This document shows, one piece after another, positions 17,668 through 26,808 of a stretch of 64,000 bases of DNA. The DNA comes from Limobrevibacterium gyesilva (GTDB taxonomy: Bacteria > Pseudomonadota > Alphaproteobacteria > Acetobacterales > Acetobacteraceae). The number at the start of each line of letters is the position of its first letter. Positions within the stretch are counted from its first letter, which is position 1. The DNA lies in contig NZ_JAPDNT010000001.1 in NCBI RefSeq assembly GCF_025989185.1, positions 186,001-250,000 on the forward strand, given 5' to 3'. A program made the position numbers and the translations under genes. Below the pieces are notes generated by a model. The model had not been told where the DNA came from and did not search any database. It saw only the letters and a program-made list of their open reading frames with translations.

Positions 17668-18478
17668 GCAGGCGGGCGAGCCGGTCGAACTCCGCCACGC
17701 TCAGCGTCTCCGCCCGCCGCTCGCCGGCGATATCGGCCCGGGCCAGCAGGGCCTCGCCGCCCAGCGGCTTCAACGACCCGCGCAACATCTTTCGCCGCTG
17801 GCCGAACGCCGCCGCGGTCAACCGCTCCATGGCGGCGAACAGCGCGGGTTCCGGCTGCCAGGGGCGCGGCGTCAACACCACCACCGCCGACCACACCTTG
17901 GGCGGCGGCACGAAAGCGGCCGGCGGGATGCGCAGCCGGAACTCGGTGACGCACAGCCACTGCGCCAGCACCGAAAGCCGGCCATAGGCCGGCGTGTCCG
18001 GTGCGGCGCAGATCCGGTCGGCCACTTCCTCCTGGAACATCAAGGTGAAGCGCTCCCAGGCGGCGGCCTGACGCAGCCAGCCGATCAGCAGCGGCGATGC
18101 GATGTTGTACGGCAGGTTGGCCACGATCTGGCGCGGCGCGGGCACCAGTGTGGACAGGTCCAGCGCCAGCGCGTCGGCCTCGACGATCCGCAACCGGTCG
18201 GGCGCGGCCGCGCGCAGCTCCGTGATCGCAGCAACCGCCCGCCGATCCACCTCAACCGCGGTCACGCTTCCCGCGGGACTGGCCAGCAGCGCCCGGGTCA
18301 GACCGCCGGGGCCGGGCCCCACTTCCACCACGTGTCGCCCGCCCAGCTCGCCGGCCTGGCGGGCGATCCGCGCCGTCAGGTTGGGATCGAGCAGGAAGTG
18401 CTGGCCCAGTGATCGCCTTGCGTCCAGGCCGTGCCGGGCGATGACCTCGCGCAGCGGCGGTAGCTCGACCGCGCCCAG
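17645..18478 (-). CDS. rsmA: 16S rRNA adenine-N6 dimethyltransferase (KsgA/RsmA), non-standard start
   Basis: A SAM-dependent enzyme that dimethylates two adjacent adenines near the 3' end of 16S rRNA during small-subunit assembly. SLGQHFLLDPNL, VVEVGPGPGGLTRALL, NLPYNIASPLLI (the NLPY catalytic motif) and FVPPPKVWSAVV are diagnostic. Conserved coding continues well upstream of the first GTG (18331), through SLGQHFLLD, to an in-frame TGA at 18499-18497, and no ATG, GTG or TTG lies in between. I place the start at the CTG at 18478, one base after the surA stop, giving 277 residues, normal for the family. An ATC at 18493 is the alternative. Product certain; start uncertain. Confidence 0.85.
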   Translation of the reverse strand: MGAVELPPLREVIARHGLDARRSLGQHFLLDPNLTARIARQAGELGGRHVVEVGPGPGGLTRALLASPAGSVTAVEVDRRAVAAITELRAAAPDRLRIVEADALALDLSTLVPAPRQIVANLPYNIASPLLIGWLRQAAAWERFTLMFQEEVADRICAAPDTPAYGRLSVLAQWLCVTEFRLRIPPAAFVPPPKVWSAVVVLTPRPWQPEPALFAAMERLTAAAFGQRRKMLRGSLKPLGGEALLARADIAGERRAETLSVAEFDRLARLLSSAAAA

Positions 18479-18479
18479 A

Positions 18480-19859
18480 TCAGGCTCGCCGATCGATCAT
18501 GGCCCGGCGCTGCAGGTCCCGCATCAGTTGGCGCGCCGTCAGCTCCACACGGTCATTGAGGATGCGCTCGGCCAGCTCGTTGCGGTTCGGCACGCCGAGG
18601 TTGCGCTGGTCGCGGGAACAGACCATCACCACCGCGGCGCCGTCATCGGCGATCAGCGGCTGGCTGGCCTTCTCCAGCGGCAGGGTCGCCATCAGCTGGC
18701 GCAAGGCCGGCACCGCCACCGACTCCAGCCGCAGCTCGCCGGGGTTGCCGCCCTTCTCGTCGCCCGCCGCCTTGGCCGCGGCCTCCATGCCGTCGCACCC
18801 CTTGACGGAGACGGAGACGCGGCGCGCCTGTTCCAATGCCTGGCGCTGCTGCTCGTTCGGGTTGTTCGGGTCCAGGGGGGTGGCGAACCGGAAGAACACC
18901 TGGCGAACGCTCAACATTGTTGCCGGCTCGCGGCCGATCTCGCGCTTGGCCCGCAAGGTCACGATCGACAGGCCGCCAGGCACCTGGATGGGGTTGCTGA
19001 TGGCGCCGACCGGCATCTCCTGCGCTACCCGCAGCACCGCCGGGTCCATCTCGTTCGGCTGCACCCAGCCGAGGTCGCCGCCCTGAAGCGCCGTCTGGCT
19101 CTGGCTGAACTGGGCCGCCACCACCGAGAAGGGGGCGCCCGCGCGCAGCTGCTCGATCACGGTGTCGGCGAAGCGGCGGGCTTCCTCGGCCTGCGCCGGG
19201 TCGGCCACCGGCACGAAGATCTCGGAGATCCGGAACTCGGGCTGGCCGACCTGCGCCTTCAGCAGGTCCTCCTGCTGCTTGATGTCGGCGCCGGTCACCT
19301 GCGCCTGCGCGCCCAGCACCTCGCGCAACACCCGACCCCAGCCGATCTGCACACGGATCTGGTCGATCATCGTGCGCATCTCCACGCCGTCGGCAGCCAG
19401 GCGCCGGCGCAAGGTCCCCGGCGGCATGCCGTTGCGGGTTTCCACTTCGCCGATCGCCGCGGCGATCTCCTTGTCGGTCACCACGATGTGGCGGCGCTGG
19501 ATCTCCTGCAGGCGCAGCCGCTCATCGACCAGCTGGCGCGTCACCTGCGGCGTCAGGCGCGCCAGCACGTCGGCGGATATCCCCATGCCGGTGGACAGCG
19601 CGAACAGGCGCCGGCGGTTGTCGACATCGCCCAGGCTGATCACCTCGCCGTTGACCACGGCGACGATGACCGAACCCTCGGCCGGCGACATGCGCGCGAC
19701 CGATGGCCGGGCGGCCGGGCGGGTCGCGCCCTGATTCGGTGCTCCCTGATGCTGTGGGCCCTGAGCATGCGCCGGTTGCCCGGCCACTGCCGCAGACAGC
19801 GCCGTGAACAGGATCAGACCGGGAACGCGCGCGCGTCGAAGCGAGAAAGGCAAAGTCAT
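18480..19859 (-). CDS. surA: SurA-type periplasmic peptidyl-prolyl isomerase/chaperone
   Basis: A 459-residue periplasmic chaperone for outer-membrane proteins, including LptD encoded just upstream. A signal peptide (VPGLILFTALSAAVAG, cleaved near AHAQ at 29-32) is followed by a Gln/Pro-rich linker. The SurA N-domain has VAVVNGEVISLGDVDNRRRL, and a parvulin domain at about 200-305 contains FSVVAAQFSQSQTALQGGDL and GWVQPNEM. The C-terminal part returns to the chaperone core. Sits between lptD and rsmA, the standard order; its TGA is one base before the proposed rsmA start. Confidence 0.9.
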   Translation of the reverse strand: MTLPFSLRRARVPGLILFTALSAAVAGQPAHAQGPQHQGAPNQGATRPAARPSVARMSPAEGSVIVAVVNGEVISLGDVDNRRRLFALSTGMGISADVLARLTPQVTRQLVDERLRLQEIQRRHIVVTDKEIAAAIGEVETRNGMPPGTLRRRLAADGVEMRTMIDQIRVQIGWGRVLREVLGAQAQVTGADIKQQEDLLKAQVGQPEFRISEIFVPVADPAQAEEARRFADTVIEQLRAGAPFSVVAAQFSQSQTALQGGDLGWVQPNEMDPAVLRVAQEMPVGAISNPIQVPGGLSIVTLRAKREIGREPATMLSVRQVFFRFATPLDPNNPNEQQRQALEQARRVSVSVKGCDGMEAAAKAAGDEKGGNPGELRLESVAVPALRQLMATLPLEKASQPLIADDGAAVVMVCSRDQRNLGVPNRNELAERILNDRVELTARQLMRDLQRRAMIDRRA

Positions 19860-19892
19860 CGCAGGGGTTCTACTCCGGATGAGGAATCCGCA

Positions 19893-22106
19893 CTACAGCG
19901 CATGGAACCCGAACTGGCCCACGGTCTTGAGGGTGATCTGGAACAGGATCGTGCTGGAGCCGTGATCGTTGTTGATGGACGTATAGCGTCTGATATAGCT
20001 GACGTTGAAGATGAAGCACTCATCCTCATACGCCCCGCCGAAGCTCGTCGCCACCAGCTTCGACGACTGCAGGTCGCGCCGAGCCGCGGCATTCAGCCGC
20101 CAGTTCCCCCATTTGGCGGTGGTGCCCAGCGAGATTTCGTTGCGCGGCGTGGTCGTCTGGTTGAACGAGGTCGGGGTATCATACAGCGTGTACGGGTTGT
20201 CGATGGTGTAGATGTAGCCGCCCGTGAAGCGCAGCCAGGACGGTCCCGCCGAGACCAGGGCATCGGCAAAGCGGATCTGGAAACTCTTGTGGTCGAAACG
20301 CTGGCGCGTGGTGATGTCGAGGTAGCTGTTCGGCGTGAACGAAAGCCGGCTGACGATGTCCGTCGCGGTATCCTGCAGCCCCGACCAGACGGGGAATGCA
20401 TTGTCCTTCTGGGTGCGGTAGCCCTGGCCGACCAGGCCATCCATCATGGCACCGCTGGGGAAATACCACGCCGCGTGCAGCGCCACGTTGGCGCGCACCC
20501 CGCCCTCCAGCCGGTCGATGCCGGTATACCGGTTCAGCGAGAACAGGTTGGCGTCGGTGAACTCGATGTCGAGGCTGTCCTCGTTCGGGATCCGGGTTCC
20601 CATGAACGCGCCGCCGCGCGGGGCGACGATCAGCTGGGCGATCGGCTCGACCAGCTGGCTGCCCCAGCTGCCCGCGTCGCGCATCATCGGCAGGCGGATC
20701 ATCGCCGCCGCCGTCGGCATGGCCTGCGCCGAGCTCACCGAGCCGGGGCTGCCGAAGTTCGGCTGCTGGTCGAACTGATGCGCGACATAGCCCGCGCTGT
20801 CCATGTGAAGGGCGAAATTCCACACGTCGCCGACGCGGCCGATCGCCGAGCGGCCCCAGCCCAGGCTCAGGCTGGCGCGCTGGGTGTTCGTGCCCTCGTG
20901 GCGGATCACGTTGAACGCGCCGGTATCGACCGAAACGCGCCCGCCGAACACGTTGGGCTCGGTGACGAGGTGATATTCGTAGCGCGGCAGCACGAATGGC
21001 AGCTTGCTGGAGCTCACGCTCGAGGTCAGGCCCTGATAGGCGCGCGCGTCCAGGCGGGTGTAGGCGCCCTGGCCGAAGCCCTCGATATAGGCCTGGCTGG
21101 TCAGCACCGCCTGCGAGCCGACGATACGGAAGTCGCGCATGTAGTCGATCGAGCTGGCGCGGTTGACATCGAAGCCCCACCGCCAGGTGTCGTCGATGGC
21201 GAACTGGCCCTTGGAGAACACATGGCCGGCCACCCCCTGGTCGTTGGCGAGGGAGGCGTTGATCGTGACGGTGCCGTCGTTGAACCGCCGGCGGTACTGC
21301 AGGTCCATGGCAGGACCGTTCTTGGTTGCCACGATGCCGGTGATGGTCGCATCCGACTGCGCGTCGATCACCCAATAGTACGGGACCGTGGTGAATCCGC
21401 CCAGATGCTTGGAATAGCCCATGCTGGGCACCAGCAGCCCGCTGGCGCGCTTCTGCGACGGGTCGGGATGGGTGAGGTACGGCAGCCACAGCACCGGCAG
21501 GCCGAAGATGTCGACCACCGCGTCGCGGTACTCGATGAACTTGTTCTCGGTGTCCTGCAGCGCCTCGCGCGCGCGGATCTGCCACAACGGCGCGCGGGTC
21601 GGGTCCTGGGCGCACAGGTTGCAGGTCGAATACACGACCCGGCTCAGCTCGTTCAGGTGCCCGTCGGTGCGTCGCGCGCCATTCGCCACCAGCCGGCCGT
21701 TCTCGGCCAGCAGTGCCCGCATGCCCGACAGCACGCCGTCCTTCATGCCGCCGGTCAGCTCGGCATAATCGGCGAACACGGTCTGTCCGGTCGGCTCCAG
21801 CAGCACGACATGGCCGGAGGCGGCGGCGACGTTGGTGTTGCGGTCGAACGTGACCTTGTCGGCCAGCAGCATGCGGTCGTTCTGCCATAGCTCGACATGG
21901 CCCTCGAGCGTGACCAGGCCGGCGTCGCTGTCGTAGGTGGCGCTGTCGGCCTGGTAATAGGCCGGCTGGTCGCGCTGGATCGGGGCGGTGGGCACGCCGA
22001 GGGCACCGGACAACTGCGCCCGCGCATCGGCCGCGGCGCCGGCGGCCAGCACCAGCCCGAGCAGCAGCGCACCCAGCAGCCGCGCAGGAAGCGGGCGGAG
22101 GCGCAT
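19893..22106 (-). CDS. lptD: LPS-assembly outer-membrane protein
   Basis: A 737-residue outer-membrane beta-barrel that, with LptE, inserts lipopolysaccharide into the outer leaflet. A clear signal peptide covers the first 31 residues (LLGALLLGLVLAAGAAADA). An OstA/LptA-like beta-jellyroll region follows (VTLEGHVELWQNDRMLLADK, ASGHVVLLEPTGQTVFADYA), then the LptD barrel with PVLWLPYLTHPDPSQKRASG. The cysteine pair in YSTCNLC is a candidate for the disulfides needed for maturation. The protein ends in a hydrophobic-aromatic barrel strand. Two bases separate it from lptG, supporting one lptF-lptG-lptD-surA-rsmA transcript. Confidence 0.93.
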   Translation of the reverse strand: MRLRPLPARLLGALLLGLVLAAGAAADARAQLSGALGVPTAPIQRDQPAYYQADSATYDSDAGLVTLEGHVELWQNDRMLLADKVTFDRNTNVAAASGHVVLLEPTGQTVFADYAELTGGMKDGVLSGMRALLAENGRLVANGARRTDGHLNELSRVVYSTCNLCAQDPTRAPLWQIRAREALQDTENKFIEYRDAVVDIFGLPVLWLPYLTHPDPSQKRASGLLVPSMGYSKHLGGFTTVPYYWVIDAQSDATITGIVATKNGPAMDLQYRRRFNDGTVTINASLANDQGVAGHVFSKGQFAIDDTWRWGFDVNRASSIDYMRDFRIVGSQAVLTSQAYIEGFGQGAYTRLDARAYQGLTSSVSSSKLPFVLPRYEYHLVTEPNVFGGRVSVDTGAFNVIRHEGTNTQRASLSLGWGRSAIGRVGDVWNFALHMDSAGYVAHQFDQQPNFGSPGSVSSAQAMPTAAAMIRLPMMRDAGSWGSQLVEPIAQLIVAPRGGAFMGTRIPNEDSLDIEFTDANLFSLNRYTGIDRLEGGVRANVALHAAWYFPSGAMMDGLVGQGYRTQKDNAFPVWSGLQDTATDIVSRLSFTPNSYLDITTRQRFDHKSFQIRFADALVSAGPSWLRFTGGYIYTIDNPYTLYDTPTSFNQTTTPRNEISLGTTAKWGNWRLNAAARRDLQSSKLVATSFGGAYEDECFIFNVSYIRRYTSINNDHGSSTILFQITLKTVGQFGFHAL

Positions 22107-22108
22107 GC

Positions 22109-23221
22109 TCAGCCGTCTTCCAGATGCAACAACAGCGCCACCGCCAGCATGAGCCCCGACGCCGCGGGCGCCCAGGCCGCGAGCACCGGCGGCAAGGCGC
22201 CGGACTGGCCGAACTCCTCCGCCACCTTGGAGACGACGAACAGCGCGAACCCCGCCGCCACGCCGCTGCCGATCATCCGGGCGACGCCGCCGCGGCGCGA
22301 CGGACGCATGGAGAAGCCGGCGGCCAGCAGCGACATGGTGCCGGCCAGCAGCGGCAGGGCCAGCAAGGTCTGGAACTGCAGCCGGTGGCGGATCGCCGAG
22401 AAGCCGGACCGCTCGAGCAGGCTGATGAATCCAGGCAGGGCCCAGACCGAGAACGTGTCGGGCGAGGCAAAACTCTCCTGCACCCGCTCGACGGTCATGT
22501 TGGTGGGCAGCTGGATCTGGCGCGGCGCATCGGGCAGGTGGTCGGGGGTAATGGTGCGGGCCTCCTCAAGCGTCCAGACACCCGAATCGAGACTCGCGCG
22601 GCGGGCCTCGATGCGTTGCAGCAGACGGTCGCGGCTGTCCAGGCGGAAGACGCTGATGCCCTCGGCGCTCAGCGCGCCGTCCTTCAGCGCCACGCCACTG
22701 GCGTGCAGGATGGCCACACCCTGCAGATCCAGCAGGCGGTCGGCCTGGCGCAGCCAGAGCTGCCCCCCGGCCAGCGCCAGCGGGCCGCCTCCTGTCTTGA
22801 GGTAGACGTTGTCCAGCGCCTCGGCCCGCGCACGCATGACCGCCGAAACCGGGCTGATGGCGGTGGTGGCAAAGCCGCCGAGCGCGATGGCGCACAGCAC
22901 CGGGGCCGCCAGGAACTGCCAGGCCGATACACCGGAGGCGCGCGCCACGATCAGCTCGGACGAGCGGGTCAGCCGCCAGAACGCCAGGATGCCGCCGAGC
23001 AGCACCGCGAAGGGCAGGATCTGCATGCTCATCCACGGCAGCCGCAGGGCCGCGATCTGGGCCACGATGGCGAAGGTCGCCTCGGGCTTGGTGGCGGAGC
23101 GGCGCAGGAGTTCGATGAAGTCGAACAATCCCACCAGCGCGGTCAGCGCGCTGAGCATCGACAGCACCGCGAACGCGAACACCCGGGCGATATAGAGCGA
23201 CAGCGTGACGGCAATCCGCAC
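22109..23221 (-). CDS. lptG: LPS export ABC transporter permease LptG
   Basis: A 370-residue inner-membrane permease that pairs with LptF and the LptB ATPase to extract lipopolysaccharide. It starts at GTG (23221), RIAVTLSLYIARVFA, and has the expected two triplets of membrane helices at each end with a periplasmic jellyroll domain between (about 100-270). LLRRSATKPEA and RLTRSSELIVARASGVS, the coupling region, are conserved. It lies 3 bases after lptF and 2 before lptD. Confidence 0.92.
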   Translation of the reverse strand: MRIAVTLSLYIARVFAFAVLSMLSALTALVGLFDFIELLRRSATKPEATFAIVAQIAALRLPWMSMQILPFAVLLGGILAFWRLTRSSELIVARASGVSAWQFLAAPVLCAIALGGFATTAISPVSAVMRARAEALDNVYLKTGGGPLALAGGQLWLRQADRLLDLQGVAILHASGVALKDGALSAEGISVFRLDSRDRLLQRIEARRASLDSGVWTLEEARTITPDHLPDAPRQIQLPTNMTVERVQESFASPDTFSVWALPGFISLLERSGFSAIRHRLQFQTLLALPLLAGTMSLLAAGFSMRPSRRGGVARMIGSGVAAGFALFVVSKVAEEFGQSGALPPVLAAWAPAASGLMLAVALLLHLEDG

Positions 23222-23224
23222 CGG

Positions 23225-24382
23225 TCAGGTAACTCCCAGCCGCGCCTGCAGCCCGGCTGGCATCAGATGAAGCTGGGGGCCGAACAGCACCCAGACGCAC
23301 ACCAGTGTCGGTGCGACGGCATGCACCCAGATCAGCGGAATCAGTGCCGGCTCGCGCGCCGCCAGATTGGCGACGGCCAGGCCCAGCGCCACCAGCGCCA
23401 CGACCGTCATGATCGCCAGGAACGGACGCAGCAATCCGCCGTGGCGGCGGAACGTTCCCATCAGCACGGACACCAGCGCGATCATGGTGAAGCTGAGGCA
23501 GGTCAACGGGCTCGACAGGCGTCGGTGCGCCTCCACGCGGAGCTTGCCGATATCGCGTTCGAACACGCTTCCCGGCGCGGGGTGCAGCAATTCGCTGATC
23601 GACATTTCCGTGGGGTCGCGGAAGCGCTGCTCGCCGGGCTTGTCGCCCTGGGTCAGGTCCACCGTGTTCTCGGCGAAGGTCAGCACGTTCAGCCGGCCGG
23701 TCTGGTGGTCCAGTTCCTGGCGGCTGCCGTTCACCAGCAGCACCCGGGGGGTGCCGGAATCGGCGATCAGCCGCCCGCTCTCGGCCAGGATCGTGGCGTG
23801 GCTGTTCTTGTTGCGGGCGTCGTCCACCAGGATGCCACGCAACGTGCCATCGCGCTCGCGGACCCGCACATAGACCGTGAGGTCGTCGGAGACCGGGGTG
23901 AATACGCCTTCCTGCAGCAGGAACGCGGCGACCCGGTTGCGGATCTCGAACTGGAACTCCCGGAAGGCGCCGAACGAGGCCGGTACGATCCATAGATTCA
24001 GCGCATAGGCGGCGGCCATGGCCAGCAGCGCCAGCACCAAAGCGGGCCGTGCCAGACCGGCCGGGGACAGGCCGGCCGCGCGCATCACGGTCAGCTCGCG
24101 GTCGCCGGCGAGGCGCTGGTAGATGAACTGGATCACGACGAAGGTGGTGATCGGCAGGATCACCGCGACGAAATTGGGGATCAGCAGGCTGGTGAGCTGG
24201 ACGAACACGCGAAAGGACAGGCCGCGGTTGACCACCAGTTCGACGAAGCGCAGCGACTGGGTCAGCCAGATCAGCGCCACCAGCCCACCGGTCACGGCCA
24301 CCAATGCGAGGGCCAGCTGGCGCAGAATATAGCGGTCGATCCGGCTGGCCGGCACGACACGGGAGGGCGAGAGCAGCCGCAT
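23225..24382 (-). CDS. lptF: LPS export ABC transporter permease LptF
   Basis: A permease of about 385 residues, partner of LptG. Six membrane helices flank a periplasmic domain (about 110-270). RIDRYILRQLALALVAVTGG at the N-terminus, YQRLAGDRELTVMRAAGLSP (the coupling helix region) and RRLSSPLTCLSFTMIAL before the second helix triplet are typical. I use the ATG at 24382; an ATG at 24442 would add 20 residues of Pro/Gly-rich sequence without family support. First gene of lptF-lptG-lptD-surA-rsmA. The LptB ATPase is not in the window. Confidence 0.91.
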   Translation of the reverse strand: MRLLSPSRVVPASRIDRYILRQLALALVAVTGGLVALIWLTQSLRFVELVVNRGLSFRVFVQLTSLLIPNFVAVILPITTFVVIQFIYQRLAGDRELTVMRAAGLSPAGLARPALVLALLAMAAAYALNLWIVPASFGAFREFQFEIRNRVAAFLLQEGVFTPVSDDLTVYVRVRERDGTLRGILVDDARNKNSHATILAESGRLIADSGTPRVLLVNGSRQELDHQTGRLNVLTFAENTVDLTQGDKPGEQRFRDPTEMSISELLHPAPGSVFERDIGKLRVEAHRRLSSPLTCLSFTMIALVSVLMGTFRRHGGLLRPFLAIMTVVALVALGLAVANLAAREPALIPLIWVHAVAPTLVCVWVLFGPQLHLMPAGLQARLGVT

Positions 24383-24451
24383 GGGCGGGGTCGGATCTCC
24401 TGACGGGCACCCCACTTTACCCGCCCCGGGCGCCATGACCAAACCGCGGGG

Positions 24452-25891
24452 TTAAGGAAGCACCTTTCCGGGGTTCATCAGATTGCCGGGATCGATGGCA
24501 TGCTTGATCCGCTGCATCAGCTCCAGCTCGGCCCCGCCCCGCCACTCCGGCATCATGTAGGGCTTCAGCTTGCCCACCCCGTGCTCGGCCGAGAAACTGC
24601 CGCCGAGGTCGCGGACCACCACGCACACCGTGTCCATGATCTCGTGGTCGCGGGCCAGGAAAGCGGCCGCGTCCATGTCCACCGGCTGCTCCAGGTTGAA
24701 GTGGATGTTGCCGTCGCCCATGTGGCCGAACGGCACCACGCGGATGCCCGGCATGAGCCGCGCGCAGGCCTCGGAGGCGCGGCGGATCAACTCCGGCACC
24801 TTGGACACCGGCACCGAGACATCGTTCTTCACGCTGGCCCCTTCCCGCTTCTGCGCCTCCGAATGCTCCTCGCGCAGACGCCACAGGGCGGCACGCTGGC
24901 CGTCGCTCTCGGCGATCACCGCGTCCGCCACGATGCCTGCTTCCAGCGCTCCCTCCAGCACCTGTTCCATGGCCGCGCGCAGGCCCGCATTGGGGCGCGG
25001 CGTCGCCAACTCCACCAGGGCGTAATGCGCGGCCGGCGCGGCGAGCGGCAGGCTGGCGCCGGGGATGTGCTTCAGCACGAACGACATGCCCATGCCGGAC
25101 ATGTATTCGAACGCCTGCACGGCGGCGGGATCGTGGCCCTGGAAGCGGGTGAACAGCTGCAGTGCGGCCTCCGGCGACGGCACCGCGCACAGCGCCACCT
25201 CGGTCTCGCGCGGGCGCGGCACCAGCTTCAGCACCGCCGCGGCGATGATGCCCAGCGTGCCCTCGGCGCCCACGAAAAGCTGGCGCAGGCAATATCCGGT
25301 GTTGTCCTTGCGCAGCCGGCGCAGCCCGTTCCACACCTGCCCGTCCGGCAGCACCACTTCCAGCCCCAGCACCATGTCGCGTGCGTTGCCGTAGCGCACC
25401 GTGTTGTTGCCGCCGGCGTTGGTGGCCAGGATGCCGCCCACCTGGGCCGTGCCCTCGGAGCCGATGGACAGCGGCAACAGGCAGCCCGCCTCGGCCGCCG
25501 CGTTCTGCGCGGCCTTCAGTGTGGCCCCGGCCTCGATGGTGAGCGTCAGGTCGACGGCATCGACGTCGCGAATGCGGTGCATGCGCGCCAGGCTGACCAC
25601 GATCTCGCTGCCGTCCTCGGCCGGCACGGCGCCGCCGACCATCGAGGTGTTGCCGCCCTGCGGCACCACCGGCACGCCGGCGGCGGCGCAGGCACGCATC
25701 ACCGCCGCCAGTTCGGCCACGTCGGCAGGGCGGACCACGGCCGGGGTCCGGCCGCGATAGAGGTGGCGCCAGTCCTCGGCATAGGGGGCGGTGTCCGTGG
25801 GGTCGGTCAGCAGGCCGCGTTCGCCGACGATGGCGCGCAACTGCGCCAACAGGGTGGCCGGGATATCGCGGGGCGGGTGCGTGTCGGGCAT
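24452..25891 (-). CDS. FAD-binding oxidoreductase, D-2-hydroxy acid dehydrogenase type
   Basis: A 479-residue flavoenzyme of the GlcD/D-lactate dehydrogenase/D-2-hydroxyglutarate dehydrogenase group. The PP-loop [15 protein letters not shown] (FAD_binding_4 domain, about 40-215) and [19 protein letters not shown] hold FAD. The FAD-oxidase C-terminal domain has [19 protein letters not shown] and [18 protein letters not shown] and ends in [13 protein letters not shown]. The metal-binding histidines of the family lie in these motifs. Closest in pattern to D-2-hydroxyglutarate or D-lactate dehydrogenases; the substrate cannot be fixed. Single gene, divergent from ynfA with a 68-base spacer. Confidence 0.85.
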   Translation of the reverse strand: MPDTHPPRDIPATLLAQLRAIVGERGLLTDPTDTAPYAEDWRHLYRGRTPAVVRPADVAELAAVMRACAAAGVPVVPQGGNTSMVGGAVPAEDGSEIVVSLARMHRIRDVDAVDLTLTIEAGATLKAAQNAAAEAGCLLPLSIGSEGTAQVGGILATNAGGNNTVRYGNARDMVLGLEVVLPDGQVWNGLRRLRKDNTGYCLRQLFVGAEGTLGIIAAAVLKLVPRPRETEVALCAVPSPEAALQLFTRFQGHDPAAVQAFEYMSGMGMSFVLKHIPGASLPLAAPAAHYALVELATPRPNAGLRAAMEQVLEGALEAGIVADAVIAESDGQRAALWRLREEHSEAQKREGASVKNDVSVPVSKVPELIRRASEACARLMPGIRVVPFGHMGDGNIHFNLEQPVDMDAAAFLARDHEIMDTVCVVVRDLGGSFSAEHGVGKLKPYMMPEWRGGAELELMQRIKHAIDPGNLMNPGKVLP

Positions 25892-25959
25892 GGCGGAACC
25901 TCCGCGCCCAGGGTATCTGCGACAGGCGCCCGGTCAATGCAGCGCGGCGGAGGGACAGG

Positions 25960-26289
25960 ATGGCGGCGACGGCACTGGTCTACGCGCTGGCGGCCCTGGG
26001 CGAGATCGTCGGCTGCTTCGCGTTCTGGGCCTGGCTGCGGCGCGGCGCCTCGGCACTATGGCTCATCCCCGGCCTGCTGAGCCTGGCCGGCTTTGCCTGG
26101 CTGCTGACCCGGGTGGACACAGGCTTCGCCGGGCGCGCCTTCGCGGCCTATGGCGGCGTGTATATCACCGCTTCGCTGGCCTGGCTGTGGGCCGCGGAAG
26201 GGGTGGTGCCGACGCGCTGGGACGTGGCGGGCGGCGCGGTCAGCCTGCTGGGGGCGGCCATCATCTTGCTGGGAGCCCGGGCGTCGTGA
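25960..26289 (+). CDS. YnfA family small membrane protein
   Basis: A 109-residue inner-membrane protein with four predicted helices. [17 protein letters not shown] near the N-terminus, [20 protein letters not shown] in the middle and [20 protein letters not shown] at the end are signatures of the UPF0060/YnfA family, which is related in fold to small multidrug resistance pumps. Function in most bacteria is not established; an efflux role has been proposed for some members. A GAGGGACAGG ribosome site precedes the ATG. Followed after 19 bases by a GNAT acetyltransferase gene. Confidence 0.88.
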   Translation: MAATALVYALAALGEIVGCFAFWAWLRRGASALWLIPGLLSLAGFAWLLTRVDTGFAGRAFAAYGGVYITASLAWLWAAEGVVPTRWDVAGGAVSLLGAAIILLGARAS

Positions 26290-26308
26290 GCCGGCGAGGA
26301 GGCGGTTG

Positions 26309-26773
26309 ATGGATACGCGGATCGTCGGCATCGCCGACCGGCCCGACCTCGTGCCGGTGATCGCCAAGTGGCTATGGCACGAATGGGGGCGACGCGAGGG
26401 CCGCACGCTGGCGAGCACGACCGCGTGGCTGCAGCGCCCGATGGCCGCGCTGGGCCCCGAGCAGGTCTTCATCCTGCTCGCGGAGGGCGCGCCCGCCGGC
26501 ACCGCCAGTCTGGTGCATGACGATCTGGACGAACGCCGGGAGCTGACGCCGTGGCTGGCCAGCGTCTATGTGCCGGAGGCATATCGCGGTCGCGGCTACG
26601 CGGCCCGCCTGGTCCGGCGGGTGGAGGCCGCCTGCATGGAGGCCGGCATCGCCACGCTGTGGCTGCACACCGAGCATGCAGCCGCCTTGTATGCCCGGCT
26701 GGGCTGGCAGGAGGCGGGGGCGGCCCGCGATCACGGCCATCCCGTCTCCATCATGCGCCGCGATTTCGGCTGA
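26309..26773 (+). CDS. GNAT family N-acetyltransferase
   Basis: A 154-residue acetyl-CoA-dependent transferase. The acetyl-CoA loop is in SVYVPEAYRGRGYAARLVRRV (motif A, V-PE-x-RG-RGY/A), with GPEQVFILLAEG and PAGTASLVHDDL forming the earlier strands and HAAALYARLGWQ the C-terminal motif B. N-terminal lines ADRPDLVPVIAKWLWHEWG resemble GNATs that follow small-molecule or stress genes. Acceptor unknown. ATG at 26309 has CGAGGAGGCGG upstream. Probably transcribed with ynfA. Confidence 0.82.
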   Translation: MDTRIVGIADRPDLVPVIAKWLWHEWGRREGRTLASTTAWLQRPMAALGPEQVFILLAEGAPAGTASLVHDDLDERRELTPWLASVYVPEAYRGRGYAARLVRRVEAACMEAGIATLWLHTEHAAALYARLGWQEAGAARDHGHPVSIMRRDFG

Positions 26774-26808
26774 CATTGCCCGATTGCCGGCCCGGCGCCG
26801 CCGGGACG

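Noticed and set aside
18102-21890. Open frame of over 1200 codons on the plus strand opposite rsmA, surA and lptD
   Set aside because: Same reason: composition-driven shadow of real genes, with no domain or ribosome site.
26791-26805. Hairpin CCCGGC-N3-GCCGGG between the acetyltransferase and tsaC
   Set aside because: Stem of 6 bases with no T-run on either strand; common by chance in this sequence.
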